DNA of 64,000 bases from CAVYXK01 sp963772445 (GTDB lineage: Bacteria; Pseudomonadota; Alphaproteobacteria; Acetobacterales; Acetobacteraceae). Below the pieces are notes generated by a model. That model saw only the letters and a program-made list of their open reading frames with translations. It made no database searches and had not been told where the DNA came from. Within the stretch, counting starts at the first letter, position 1; each line of letters opens with the position of its first letter. Positions 9,376 through 18,619 of the stretch are shown one piece after another. The translations under genes were made by a program, and so were the position numbers. The stretch is taken from assembly GCA_963772445.1 (NCBI GenBank), contig CAVYXK010000019.1:1116001-1180000 (forward strand), written 5' to 3'.

Positions 9376-9660
9376 ATACGCCGCAGTTTGAGCGACACGG
9401 TGTCAAGCGACATCAAAATCTGGTCCACCGGCGACATTGAAAACTGGTCCCCCCTTGTTGCAACGACATCGCGCGTCCTGGCTGCGGCGCAGCTTGTCCA
9501 GGTAGTCCACAGGCGGCTGGCGCGCGGAGCGGAGCGCCTTCAAGCGGCCGGCGGAGCGCAGCGCGGCAGCCGCCTGTGGACCCACCTGGGCAAGCCGTCG
9601 TCATGCCGCGGACACCGGTGGCAGTGGCACCGGATTGACCAGTCCGGCCGGCGGCCGTTT
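9376..9660. other. Possible IS terminus remnant and noncoding stretch
   Basis: Contains two related 14-mers, CAAAATCTGGTCCA (about 9413) and TTGAAAACTGGTCC (about 9438). They resemble the repeated motifs at the ends of IS21-type elements. No transposase reading is present on either side. The remaining sequence up to 9711 shows only an inverted GC-rich repeat (CCACAGGCGG against CCGCCTGTGG, about 9508 to 9580). Confidence 0.35.
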
Positions 9661-9711
9661 CCAGTCTGGCGGAACGTGCTCTAAACTGCCGCCAGGCGGG
9701 GAGATCGCGGC

Positions 9712-10902
9712 ATGATCACCAAATTCGACAGCCTGTTCGCCGGCCATATCGATATGGACGATGTCGGCTATGGCGGCGTGCCGGTGAACGCGCGGCGGTT
9801 CGGCAACGAGCGCCTGGTCACCGTGTTCGACAAGGCGCAGGCGATGGCGGAGCTGATGGACCGGCTCGGCTATCACACGTTCTGGATGGCCGAGCACCAT
9901 TTCCAGCGCGAAGGCTACGAATGCATTCCGAACGTGCTGATGTTCGCGGTGCACCTCGCGCAGGCGACGCAGCGCATCAAGCTGGGCTGCGGCTTCAACA
10001 TCACGCCGATGTGGCACCCGCTGCGCCTCGCCGAAGATTACGCAACCGCCGATATCCTAAGCGGCGGGCGCATCACCTTCGGCGTCGGCCGCGGCTACCA
10101 CACGCGCGAGGTGGAGACGTTCGGCGCGCCACTGCTCGACCAGCCGGCCAATCGCGAGCTGTTCGAAGAACAGGTCGAGATCATCTTCAAGGCGTTCAAC
10201 CAGGAATCGTTCTCCCACAAGGGCAAGCACTACACGCTGCCGCCGGAAGTCCCGTATCGAGGCTACCAGCTCAAGGAGCTGACCTTGGTGCCACGGCCGT
10301 TGCGACTGCCGGTGGAATGCTGGCAGCCGATCCAGGGCGGCACCGCGCGGGCGCTGGAGTTCATGGCCAGGCACGGGATCCAGGGCGTGGTCGGGGGCGG
10401 ATCGGCAGAGGGCGGCGCGATGCACAAGGTGGTGCTCGCCTGGCAGGAGGCGCATGCGCGGGTCGGCAAACACATCGACCTCGGCGAGCGGCTGTGTTTC
10501 GGCTTCCATTTCTTCATCGCCGGCAGCCGCGAGGAGGGCGCTCGCGAGGCGGCGAAATACTACGAAGAGAACATGAAGATGTTCGGCGAGTTGCGGCTGG
10601 TCCGCGCGCTGACCGAAGAGCAGATCGAGATCATGCGCGATCGCCATCGCGCCCCCACCGCGAAGCTGCCGCGCATCGAGGAGGCGATCGCCTCCGGCGG
10701 TTTCCTGTGCGGCTCGCCGGGCGAGATCATTGATCACCTGAAGGCGCTGGAGGCGAAATATCCGGCGCTGGATCGGGTGTCGGTCAGCCTGTCCGTCGGC
10801 GTGCCGAAATCGGTCGCGCTGGAGCAGTTGGAACGCTTCGCCACCGAGGTGATGCCGGCATTCCAGCAGACCCCGGTCGCGGAGCCGGCGCTGGCGGGAT
10901 AG
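9712..10902 (+). CDS. LLM-class flavin-dependent oxidoreductase
   Basis: 396 residues of the bacterial luciferase-like fold. Family signatures include the early WMAEHHFQREGY, LGCGFNITPMWHPLRLAEDY and FGVGRGYHTREVE. These proteins are FMN- or F420-dependent monooxygenases or reductases; the substrate cannot be inferred. The ATG at 9712 follows GGCGGGGAGA. The gene stands alone between an IS-derived stretch and a decayed mgtC. A second, distantly related LLM protein is at 40527-41732. Confidence 0.88.
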   Translation: MITKFDSLFAGHIDMDDVGYGGVPVNARRFGNERLVTVFDKAQAMAELMDRLGYHTFWMAEHHFQREGYECIPNVLMFAVHLAQATQRIKLGCGFNITPMWHPLRLAEDYATADILSGGRITFGVGRGYHTREVETFGAPLLDQPANRELFEEQVEIIFKAFNQESFSHKGKHYTLPPEVPYRGYQLKELTLVPRPLRLPVECWQPIQGGTARALEFMARHGIQGVVGGGSAEGGAMHKVVLAWQEAHARVGKHIDLGERLCFGFHFFIAGSREEGAREAAKYYEENMKMFGELRLVRALTEEQIEIMRDRHRAPTAKLPRIEEAIASGGFLCGSPGEIIDHLKALEAKYPALDRVSVSLSVGVPKSVALEQLERFATEVMPAFQQTPVAEPALAG

Positions 10903-10924
10903 GGCGCGGGACGCAACGGGTCGT

Positions 10925-11345
10925 GGTTCTAGCTGGCCTTGGGCCGGTTAGCTTCCGCGGGTTGAGGCACGCTTTCTGCCGCCGGATATTTGTGTTGTGC
11001 GGATCCTGCTGGTGGCACTCGCGCTGCCGGCATCTGCAATTCGTCGCCTTCCGAGACGGTGTCGATATCGCGGATCGGGTAGTTGGCGCCTTTCAGTTGG
11101 GAGAACAGCAGGTCGCGGACATCCGAAACCGCCTGGTGATCGCAAACCACACGTGAATGGTGTAGAGCGCCTCGGTCGCCCGCTCGTCGATCGGTCGGCG
11201 ATTGATGTAGTTGACCAGCGGGCCAGCAACGTATTGCCCGCCAGCACGAACAGGGTGAGCACAGCAGATTACAACAATAGCCCACTGCCTGCGAAGGCGC
11301 CGACCGCCGCAAGCACCACAGCGTCGCAGCCGTGTTCAGGCCCCG
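10925..11345 (-). pseudogene. MgtC/SapB-family protein remnant
   Basis: On the minus strand the segment RGLNTAATLWC (about 11340-11300) is the conserved MgtC motif after the membrane region. Other frames continue it as VGAFAGSGLLL, NTLL and VRDLL...PIRDIDT, the C-terminal regulatory part. At least three frame changes are needed and the N-terminal membrane helices are missing or unrecognisable. It is a decayed fragment. Intact MgtC proteins are inner-membrane factors linked to magnesium limitation. Confidence 0.55.
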
Positions 11346-11585
11346 GATGTTGGTGCAAAAAAAGGCTGCGGCCACGGGGAAGAGTGTACGCCATACGTCT
11401 ATCGAGAAGGCAATTCTCCGCCGGACCTGAAATGTGGGTGCCTGAAAAGCGGCACCGGGGGAACACTCAACCAAAAAGCCAAGGACGATATCAAAGACAA
11501 ATTCGATCGTACATTGGATTTTCCGTCAGACATCAAGTTAGCTAAGGATCCGAACGTAAAGAGCTGCGCAAATACAAAGTATGTA
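11345..11585 (+). pseudogene. Unidentified gene fragment cut by IS3
   Basis: An open frame running into the IS3 end encodes a Cys- and Lys-rich sequence. Examples are KKGCGHGEECTPYVYREG, then DLKCGCLKSGTGG, then KAKDDIKDKFDRTLDFPSDI. It is more AT-rich than its surroundings and reads as natural protein. The 5' end is lost in the mgtC remnant and the 3' end is cut at 11586. No family is recognised; the short Cys motifs and low GC suggest acquired DNA. Confidence 0.45.
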
Positions 11586-12409
11586 TGGACCTGCCCCGGT
11601 TTCGTGGAGGGGGCCCCCCCTCTGGGGCCGCCCGAAGGGCTTGTCCTTGACGGCCGCGAGCACGACGGCAAGCTTGTGTGCGTCGGGATCGCCTGGCGCC
11701 GCTCGTAGTCGATCGGTGAGAGATACTCGATCGAGGAGTGACGACGACGCGGATTGTAGAAGCCCTCGATGAACTCGAATACCGCATTGCGCGCCTCGGT
11801 CGGCGTCTCGAATCGGCATCGCGCGAGAAGCTCGCATTCGAGGGTGGCGAAGAAGCTCTCGCACATGGCGTTGTCGTAGGCGTCACCGACCGAGCCCATC
11901 GAGGGACGCACGCCCGCCTCGCGGCAACGATAGCCGAACTCGATCGAAGTGTATTGCGAACCCTGATCGGAGTGATGGATCACGCCCCGCGGCCGTCGCG
12001 TCGCCATATTCAGAGCATCCAGCAGTTGCCTGGCGAGCGTGGTGGCCATCGACCAGCCGACGATGCGACGGCTGAAGGCGTCGAGCACCATGGCGAGGTA
12101 GAGAAAGCCCGACCAGGTCGGGATGTAGGTGATATCAGCGACCCACAGCCGATCAGACGCTTCCGCCGCGAAGTGGCGTTCGACCAGGTCCGGCGCCTGA
12201 CGGCCATCGCCCTTGACCGTGGTGGTGACGAACTTGCGCCGGCTGACGCCGGCAAGGCCGGCCTGCGACATCAGCCGGGCAATGCGCTTGCGGCCGACGC
12301 GGATACCCTCGGCCGCGAGCTCGGCATGAACGCGCGGCGCACCGTAGGTGCCGCGCGAGGCCGCATGGGCGACCCGGATCTCCGCTGTCGGACGTGTACC
12401 GTCAACCAC
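11586..12409 (-). mobile_element. Partial IS3-family element
   Basis: The outer end TGGACCTGCCCCGG begins at 11586. The element is truncated near 12400: orfA, the orfB N-terminus and the other terminus are missing. A matching terminus in inverted orientation stands alone at 22391-22404. Confidence 0.7.
11592..12409 (-). pseudogene. IS3 OrfB transposase, 5'-truncated
   Basis: The integrase core has all three acidic residues in context: WVADITYIPTWSGF (Asp), HHSDQGSQYTS (Asp) and GDAYDNAMCESFFATLE (Glu). An HTH_21-type segment (GTYGAPRVHAELAAEGIRVG) precedes it. The first residues (MVDGTRPTAEI) are where the element breaks; about 60 N-terminal residues and the frameshift partner OrfA are absent. 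The frame runs through the terminal repeat without its own stop, reaching 11399. Confidence 0.8.
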
Positions 12410-12538
12410 GTGGAGACACGCCGCGCAGGCATGCTAGCCTCACCCATGCCGAGTTCGAGTCGCTAGCAGCGGGCACCCGCCCCGTCGCATGCGACGCGTG
12501 GCATTTCAGCGCAACCACCCGGCGGCGGAGGCATTGCG

Positions 12539-14968
12539 ATGACCAAGACCATGCACAAGGCGCCGCCGCTGGCCGCGCCGGCTGAACTCGCCGAGCGCGG
12601 CACCGACGCCATGCGGCTCGGCCGCTTCAAGGACGCGATCGAGGCCTTCAAACAACTGGCCCGTCAGGAACCGCAGCCGGAATGGCGCCAACGCCTCGCC
12701 GATGCTTATGCCGCCCGCGCCCGCGCTCTGGCCGACAAGGGCATGTTCAAGGAAGCCGCCATCGTCCTTGAAAACACTCTCACGCCGGACGGATTGGTGC
12801 GTGAACCGGCGCTCTACCTCCACTGTCTCATCCGCCAGGGCCAGCACCAGAAGGCCGCGCGCATCGCGCAGCGATGCCGCAGCGCCGCCGGCACATCGCC
12901 CGAGGCCGCCCGCCTCGCCGAATTGGCCGCGGCGCTGTCCCTCGTGGTGCCCGCCGAGATCGCCAAACCGGATGATGCCGGCTGGACCGAGCTCGCGCAG
13001 GCCGCGCACGCGGCCCTCGGTGCCTGGGCTCAGAGCAAGCCGCCCGAGCAGATCGAGGCGCTGCTTACCCGCATCCCGTTGCGCTCGCCCTTCGGCCCGC
13101 TGCGCCTCATTCTGAAAAGCCTGATCGCGCCGCCCGAAACAGCCGAGAAAGCCCTCGGCCTGCTCAACATGGTCCCGGGAGACTCGGTATTCGCCGGCCT
13201 CCGCGAAGTCGCCGCGGCAGCGCTCGCCGACGATCCGACGGCATTGCTCGAGCACTGGAACAACTTCAGCCGGCCGCAGCGCAATTTCGTGGCCGACATC
13301 CGTGGTCTGCCCGCGCCGACGACCGAGCTGCTCCAGCAGATCATCGACGCCGAACTGCGCGGACCGGCGGCCGTGCTTGCCCTGCTGCTGCGGCCCGGAC
13401 TGAAGCTGCCGGAGGACACGCTGCGCGCCGCCTGCCTCGACCTGCTGCCCGCCGCGCCCGGCTCGATGCACCAGTTCGAGCGCCGCTTCGGGACTCTGTC
13501 CGCCTTCGACCGAAGCCGCGCCCTGGCGCTCGCCGAGGAAGCGAACGGCCGCTGGCCGCTGGCCCAGGTGCAATGGGAGAAAGCGCTGGCAAGCCTGTCG
13601 GAGCGTCCGACGTCCGAGGCGCGGCTGGCCCAGGCAGTGGTGCTGCGCCATCTCGCCGACCTCGCGCGGCGCCATCCGGAGATAGCCCCCAGGCGGGGAG
13701 ACGATGCGGCGGCGGAATACCTCGAGCGCAGCCTGGATGCCGACCCGGACTACCTGCCGGCAACGGTGAGCCTGCTCGACCAGTATCGGTCGGCCAACAA
13801 CACATCCGCCTGGCACAACCTGGCCGAGCGCGCCGCACGACGCTTCCCCGACAACACCACCGTCCTGATGCTCGCCGTGGATGCCGCGGTGGAGCGCGAC
13901 GCTTACAAGAAGGCAGTCGGCTTCGCTCGCCGTCTGCTGGCGCTCGACCCCATCAACCAGCCCGTCCGGCATCGCATGATCGAGCTGCAGCTCGCTTATG
14001 CACGCAAGCAAATGCGCACTGGCCGAGCCGACCTCGCCGAGAAGGCGCTTGGTCAGGCGGCGGAGTGGGAGCGGGCCGACGTTCCCAGCGTGCCGCTCCG
14101 GATCGGCCAGGCGCTGGTGACGTATCGCGATGACGATCCCGCCGCCGAGGCGCGGCTGCGCGAAGCCGTGCAACTGGCCGGTGGCGGCACCGTTGGCTGG
14201 TTCCGCGCCGTCCTGGAAGCTGCGTTGATGGGCTGGACCGACCAGCGCCGCCAGCCTCTCCTCCACCACGAACTGGCCGCCGCGCGGATAACGGGGCCCG
14301 AGCGTCCGGCAATCCTGTCGCTGATCGGCGCGCTCGGACAAAGAGAAATCAGCGAAAGCAAGAAGGTGGTCACGTCGGTCCTATGGCGGATCGATCCCTG
14401 GCTGCTGCGCGGCGCGGACCTGCCCTGGGCGCGCGAAGAGTTCCAGACCCTGGCCGCGTGCTTCCACCATCTGGAGGCGTTCGACACCCTGCGCACCTAT
14501 GTCGCGGCGGCGCTGCGGCGAGAACCGGACGACTACGCTGCCCGCTTCTATCGGATCGTGGCGCAGACCAAGGGCGAGCCCAATTGCCTGAGCAATGCCC
14601 AGGAGTCGGAACTGTACGACCTGACGCACCAGGCCCTCATCGGCGAGGATTTCCGTATGGGCAACCGCATGCGGCGTTTCCTCGGCGCCCGCAGCTCGAT
14701 CGACGACGATGATTTCGACGACGACGATCCCGACGAGATGATTGAAGCCATGCTCGAGGAGATCGCCACGGGGATGGGCGGCGTGCCCGAAAGAGAAATC
14801 CGCCAGATGGTGAATCAGTACGGCCGCGCCGGCACAATTGACAGAATGGTCGAGATCATGGGCGGGTCGCCGGTCGGCGGGGTTCTGTCGGAGCAGCAGA
14901 TAGCGCAGCTCGTTGCGGCAATGGTCGCGCGGGCGACCGCTGGCCGGTCCGGGGCAGCACGGCGATGA
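12539..14968 (+). CDS. Large TPR-like protein heading an Hsp70 cassette
   Basis: 809 residues, almost wholly alpha-helical repeats of tetratricopeptide type (for example RLGRFKDAIEAFKQLARQEP near residue 22). An acidic linker with repeated DDDD blocks lies near 720-735, followed by a short conserved-looking tail (REIRQMVNQYGRAG). It has no signal peptide and is probably cytoplasmic. The stop overlaps the next start by four bases, so it is translated with a J-like, a GrpE-like and an Hsp70 gene. TPR proteins often dock chaperones, so a client-adaptor role is plausible but only inferred from context. No enzyme motif is seen. Confidence 0.75.
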   Translation: MTKTMHKAPPLAAPAELAERGTDAMRLGRFKDAIEAFKQLARQEPQPEWRQRLADAYAARARALADKGMFKEAAIVLENTLTPDGLVREPALYLHCLIRQGQHQKAARIAQRCRSAAGTSPEAARLAELAAALSLVVPAEIAKPDDAGWTELAQAAHAALGAWAQSKPPEQIEALLTRIPLRSPFGPLRLILKSLIAPPETAEKALGLLNMVPGDSVFAGLREVAAAALADDPTALLEHWNNFSRPQRNFVADIRGLPAPTTELLQQIIDAELRGPAAVLALLLRPGLKLPEDTLRAACLDLLPAAPGSMHQFERRFGTLSAFDRSRALALAEEANGRWPLAQVQWEKALASLSERPTSEARLAQAVVLRHLADLARRHPEIAPRRGDDAAAEYLERSLDADPDYLPATVSLLDQYRSANNTSAWHNLAERAARRFPDNTTVLMLAVDAAVERDAYKKAVGFARRLLALDPINQPVRHRMIELQLAYARKQMRTGRADLAEKALGQAAEWERADVPSVPLRIGQALVTYRDDDPAAEARLREAVQLAGGGTVGWFRAVLEAALMGWTDQRRQPLLHHELAAARITGPERPAILSLIGALGQREISESKKVVTSVLWRIDPWLLRGADLPWAREEFQTLAACFHHLEAFDTLRTYVAAALRREPDDYAARFYRIVAQTKGEPNCLSNAQESELYDLTHQALIGEDFRMGNRMRRFLGARSSIDDDDFDDDDPDEMIEAMLEEIATGMGGVPEREIRQMVNQYGRAGTIDRMVEIMGGSPVGGVLSEQQIAQLVAAMVARATAGRSGAARR

Positions 14969-15282
14969 CGCGCGACCCGTTCGTCATCCTCGGCCTCGAC
15001 GAGACCGCCGGGGACGATGCGATCAAGCAGCGCTACCTCGCCTTGGTGCGCGCTTTCCCGCCAGACCGCGAGCCCGACCGGTTCCAGGAGATCCGTCAGG
15101 CGTACGAAACCGTGCGCAACGAGCGCGGGCGGTTGGAACTGAAACTGCTGCGTCCCGGCACGGCGGCGCTCACGCGATTGAAGCTGCACTGCCTGGCAGC
15201 AACGGATCGCGAACGCCATCCGGCCTCGGCCGCAACCGTCGCGGCGATCATCCTCGACAGCCTGCAACGGGCCTCCCTGTAG
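14965..15282 (+). CDS. J-domain-like protein with PPD instead of HPD
   Basis: 105 residues. The first 55 follow the J-domain plan: an FVILGLDETAGDDAIKQRY helix II region, a loop, then RFQEIRQAYETVRNER as helix III. The loop reads FPPDREPD, so the catalytic histidine of the HPD motif, which triggers Hsp70 ATP hydrolysis, is replaced by proline. There is no Gly/Phe or zinc-finger region. It overlaps the upstream gene by ATGA and lies 25 bases before the GrpE-like start. It could be a non-stimulatory J-like partner or a specialised co-chaperone of the cassette Hsp70. Confidence 0.75.
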   Translation: MTRDPFVILGLDETAGDDAIKQRYLALVRAFPPDREPDRFQEIRQAYETVRNERGRLELKLLRPGTAALTRLKLHCLAATDRERHPASAATVAAIILDSLQRASL

Positions 15283-15307
15283 CTGGGTCATGTGGGAAGG
15301 AGACGGC

Positions 15308-15982
15308 GTGGACCCTGCTGCGAAGGAGGCGTTGCTCGACCAGTTCCGCAGCTATCTGGACAGTATCGAAACGATGCCGGAACCGCCGGCCGACACCGAA
15401 GCAGGCAGCGACTTGTTCAGCGTCTTCGTCGAGCTTGCCGCCATGCGCAACGAGGTGCGCACCGAATCGCGCCTGGTGAAGGATGCGCTCGACCAGTTCC
15501 GTGCAGTCTTCGCCACCCTGGAGTCGAGCCAGACGGTGCTGGAGCAGCAGCTCCGACGGCAGGAAGCCGAGGCGCGGGACCGCGAACGGGCAGTGCTGCG
15601 GCCGATGCTGCTCGATCTGCTCGACCTGCGCGACCGGCTCGCGGCTGGTGCGCAGCAAGCGTCGCCGCCCGCGCGCTGGATGGACCGATTCCGCCGAAGC
15701 GCGCGCAACGAAGCCGAGACCTGGCGGGAGGGGATCGCCATCACGCTGCGGCGGCTCGACCGCATTCTGGCTGATCGGCGCGTCGTGCCGATCACCGTCG
15801 TCGGACGGCCGTTCGATCCCCGTCTGGCCCGGGTCGTCGGCACGACACGCGATCCGGCGCGCGCCGCGGGGATCGTGGTGCAGGAGCTGCGCGCCGGCTT
15901 CCACTGGGAGGACGAGCTGCTGCGCGCCGCCGAAGTGATCGTCAACACGACCGACGCCAAAACAGGGGAGAATGGCGGATGA
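15308..15982 (+). CDS. GrpE-like nucleotide exchange factor
   Basis: 224 residues from a GTG at 15308 with AGGAG just upstream; an ATG at 15290 is in frame but would place the ribosome site inside the gene. A long coiled coil (EVRTESRLVKDALDQFRAVF to RRQEAEARDRERAVLRPMLL) is followed by a GrpE-type C-terminal beta part (GRPFDPRLARVVGTTRDP and ELRAGFHWEDELLRAAEVIV). GrpE dimers release ADP from Hsp70. Its stop overlaps the Hsp70 start (ATGA), which fits a dedicated partner. It is divergent from housekeeping GrpE. Confidence 0.75.
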   Translation: MDPAAKEALLDQFRSYLDSIETMPEPPADTEAGSDLFSVFVELAAMRNEVRTESRLVKDALDQFRAVFATLESSQTVLEQQLRRQEAEARDRERAVLRPMLLDLLDLRDRLAAGAQQASPPARWMDRFRRSARNEAETWREGIAITLRRLDRILADRRVVPITVVGRPFDPRLARVVGTTRDPARAAGIVVQELRAGFHWEDELLRAAEVIVNTTDAKTGENGG

Positions 15983-17718
15983 CGGAAGAGATCGTCGGTA
16001 TCGACCTCGGCACCACCAATTCCGAGATCGCGCTCTATGTGAACGGTCGGCCGGAGATCCTGGCCGATGAGCAGGGACGCAAGATTCTCCCGTCTGTCGT
16101 CGGCGTGACCGAGGCAGGGGAGCTGCTGGTCGGCGAAGAAGCACGCAACCAGTTGTTGCTGTATCCCGACCGCACGATCCGTTCGATCAAGCGCCGCATG
16201 GGGCAACCCGGGACGGTGCAGATGGCCGGCCAGGAGTACACCCCGCCGGAAATTTCCGCGATCATTCTCAAACGGCTGAAGTCGATCGCCGAGGCGCGGC
16301 TTGGGCGCGAGGTGCGCAAGGCGGTTATCACGGTGCCCGCGTATTTCTCCGACACGCAGCGGCAGGCGACCCGCGAGGCCGGAGAAATCGCCGGACTGGA
16401 GGTCGTGCGGATCATCAACGAGCCAACCGCGGCGGCGCTGGTGTACGAGGCCGGGCAGCACGAGGGCAAGCGCATCCTGGTCTATGACCTTGGCGGCGGC
16501 ACGTTCGATGTGTCGGTGGTGCGCATCGAGCAGGGTGTGGTCGAAGTGATCTCCAGCCACGGCAACAACCATCTCGGCGGCGATGATTTCGATCAGAAGA
16601 TCGTGGCGCACGTGCTTGAGCATCTGAAGCTCAAGGCTGGCGTCGATGTTACCGACGATCCGCGGGCGATGGCGCGTATTCTGCGTGCCGCGGAGGCGGC
16701 GAAGCGGCATCTCTCCGATCACCCGTATGCTCGGATCGAGGAAGAATATCTGGCCGAGCGCGACAGCCAGCCGGTTCACCTGTCGCTGGAACTCGCGCGT
16801 GACGAATACGAGCAGATGATCACGCCCTATGTCGAAGAGACGCTGCAGGCCATCCACATCGCCCTGAAAGGCGCCGATCTCACCGCCTCCCAGGTCGAGG
16901 AAATCCTGCTGGTCGGTGGTGCCACGCGCACGCCGATGATCGCCAGGCGGCTATACGAGGTGTTTGGTCTCAAGCCCCGCGGCGAAGTGGATGCCGATCT
17001 GTGCGTGGCGTTGGGCGCAGCCATCGAGGGCGCGTCTATCGGCGGGACGGAGGTTTCCGCCGTGCTGGTCGATGTCACGCCCTACACCTTCGGCACCAGC
17101 GCGCTGGGCGAGCTGGAAGGCGAGCTCTATCCCTATCACTTCGTGCCGATCATCCCGCGCAACACGCCGATCCCGGTGCGCAAGAGCGAAGCCTTCTACA
17201 CCCTGCTGGACAATCAACCGGCGGTCGATGTGCGCATCTTTCAGGGCGAGGACCCGGATGCGCTCAGCAACATCGAGATCGGCCAGTTCATGGTCGAGGG
17301 GTTGAGCCGTGCGCCGGCCGGCAACCCGGTGGTTATCGACCTTGCGCTGGATCGCGACGGCATCCTGCACGTCGCGGCGCGCGAGAAGAACACCGGGCTC
17401 GAGCGACGCATCAGTATCGAGCAGGCGGTCCCACGCCTGGGGGCGGCGGAGTTGGAGGAGGCACGGGGACGGATCGACGCGCTGTTCGGGGATGACTCGA
17501 TTGCAGAGATCGACGCCGGAGCCGGGTTTGATGACACTGGGCTGGCGGCATTGCTTGAGCGGGCACGTGACAAGCTGGACACGGCCGGCGAAGAGGATCG
17601 CAACGAGATCGTCGATCTGATGGAAACGATCCGCGATGCCCAGGTGGCTAACGACATCTCGGGTTTGGAAAAGGTGCGGACGCAACTGGCCGATCTGATG
17701 TTCTACCTCGAGACCTGA
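15979..17718 (+). CDS. Hsp70-family chaperone (DnaK/HscA-like)
   Basis: 579 residues. Nucleotide-binding domain motifs are in order: IVGIDLGTTNSEIALY (phosphate 1), AVITVPAYFSD, INEPTAAALVYEAG, LVYDLGGGTFDVSVV (phosphate 2) and EILLVGGATRTPMI (adenosine). The linker and substrate-binding beta domain follow, with FYTLLDNQPAVDVRIFQGED. The helical lid is short and there is no EEVD-like or disordered tail; DnaK is usually about 640 residues. It is therefore a secondary Hsp70, not the housekeeping copy. It is tightly packed with GrpE-like, J-like, TPR and zinc-ribbon genes, implying a self-contained chaperone machine with its own clients. Confidence 0.9.
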   Translation: MTEEIVGIDLGTTNSEIALYVNGRPEILADEQGRKILPSVVGVTEAGELLVGEEARNQLLLYPDRTIRSIKRRMGQPGTVQMAGQEYTPPEISAIILKRLKSIAEARLGREVRKAVITVPAYFSDTQRQATREAGEIAGLEVVRIINEPTAAALVYEAGQHEGKRILVYDLGGGTFDVSVVRIEQGVVEVISSHGNNHLGGDDFDQKIVAHVLEHLKLKAGVDVTDDPRAMARILRAAEAAKRHLSDHPYARIEEEYLAERDSQPVHLSLELARDEYEQMITPYVEETLQAIHIALKGADLTASQVEEILLVGGATRTPMIARRLYEVFGLKPRGEVDADLCVALGAAIEGASIGGTEVSAVLVDVTPYTFGTSALGELEGELYPYHFVPIIPRNTPIPVRKSEAFYTLLDNQPAVDVRIFQGEDPDALSNIEIGQFMVEGLSRAPAGNPVVIDLALDRDGILHVAAREKNTGLERRISIEQAVPRLGAAELEEARGRIDALFGDDSIAEIDAGAGFDDTGLAALLERARDKLDTAGEEDRNEIVDLMETIRDAQVANDISGLEKVRTQLADLMFYLET

Positions 17719-17722
17719 GGCC

Positions 17723-18019
17723 GTGGACACCTGCCCGATCTGTCGCGCCAGCCTGCAAGGGGCGAGCACCTGCCGGCGCTGTCGGGCCGATCTTGAACGC
17801 GTGCAGGAAATCGAGCGGCTGGGCATAAGCTTGGTGGGAGCGGCGATGCTGTCGGTGGCAGAGGGCGATCTCTACGCGGCGCGGCAATGGCTTCGTCGCG
17901 CACGGACGGTCCACGCAACCCCGGCGGTGCGGGTGTTGGAGCAGATCGTGGCAAGGGCCTACGCTCGACCGTCCTGCGGCCCGGGCGATGAGTCGTTCGC
18001 GGCCGACATCGCGTGGTAA
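17723..18019 (+). CDS. Small zinc-ribbon protein of the Hsp70 cassette
   Basis: 98 residues starting with a GTG four bases after the Hsp70 stop. The N-terminus CPICRASLQGASTCRRCRAD has two CxxC pairs typical of a zinc ribbon. The rest is helical (AVAEGDLYAARQWLRRA-type, resembling a single TPR hairpin). The close spacing makes it the fifth cassette gene. A metal-dependent role in client or partner binding is possible but not shown by the sequence. Confidence 0.65.
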   Translation: MDTCPICRASLQGASTCRRCRADLERVQEIERLGISLVGAAMLSVAEGDLYAARQWLRRARTVHATPAVRVLEQIVARAYARPSCGPGDESFAADIAW

Positions 18020-18056
18020 GCGATACCGGCGGCTGCTAACGTCTCGCTTGCAGGTT

Positions 18057-18131
18057 CCGTCATACCCGGCGAAGGCTGGGCATCCACGCGACATCGAGAC
18101 GTGGATGCGCGGCCTTCGCCGGGCATGACGG
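18057..18131. repeat. REP-like palindromic element
   Basis: Arms CCGTCATACCCGGCGAAGG and CCTTCGCCGGGCATGACGG are inverted with one mismatch; inner arms CATCCACG and CGTGGATG lie around a short loop. It separates the Hsp70 cassette from the ankyrin-type gene and may act as a terminator or mRNA stabiliser. A related but degenerate element is at 47210-47306. Confidence 0.75.
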
Positions 18132-18157
18132 GGCGCGGCCACGACAGGAGGACCGAA

Positions 18158-18559
18158 GTGGCAGACACACCGCGGCTCGATCCTGACCTCGTCAAGGATT
18201 TTGTCAGCAATGCCCACGGCGATCTCGGACGCATTGGCGATTTGCTCCGGCAGCAACCGACGTTGGTCAATGCCGCATGGGATTGGGGCGGCGGTGACTG
18301 GGAAACCGGCCTTGGCGCCGCGGCGCATATGGGGCGGAAGGATATTGCGCTGTACCTGCTCCAGAACGGGGCGCGGATGGACATCTTCGCGGCTGCGATG
18401 CTCGGGCATCTGGAGATTGTCCAGTCCATGGTTGCAGCATTTCCGGACGCTCGCAGATGGCCGGGGCCGCATGGCATCCCGCTGCTGAAACACGCCGAGG
18501 CAGGCGGCGCCGATGCCGTCCCCGTGGCGGATTTTCTCCGCTCTCACGGCTGCGTCTGA
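18158..18559 (+). CDS. Ankyrin-repeat-like small protein
   Basis: 133 residues from a GTG at 18158 preceded by AGGAGGA; upstream in-frame starts fall in the REP element. Repeats read as ankyrin units (WETGLGAAAHMGRKDIALYL, then AAMLGHLEIVQSMVAAFP). There is no signal peptide. Such proteins mediate protein contacts; the partner is unknown. It follows the Hsp70 cassette by about 140 bases but the palindrome between them suggests a separate unit. Confidence 0.7.
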   Translation: MADTPRLDPDLVKDFVSNAHGDLGRIGDLLRQQPTLVNAAWDWGGGDWETGLGAAAHMGRKDIALYLLQNGARMDIFAAAMLGHLEIVQSMVAAFPDARRWPGPHGIPLLKHAEAGGADAVPVADFLRSHGCV

Positions 18560-18619
18560 GGGCCGGGTACCCCAGTCGGCCATGACGGTGCAAGGCGTGA
18601 CGGCTCGCCGGAGCAGCGC

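Noticed and set aside
12506..14341. 611-codon minus-strand frame opposite the TPR gene
   Set aside because: It is the antisense of the TPR protein and its sequence is Gly/Arg/Gln-rich without domain motifs.
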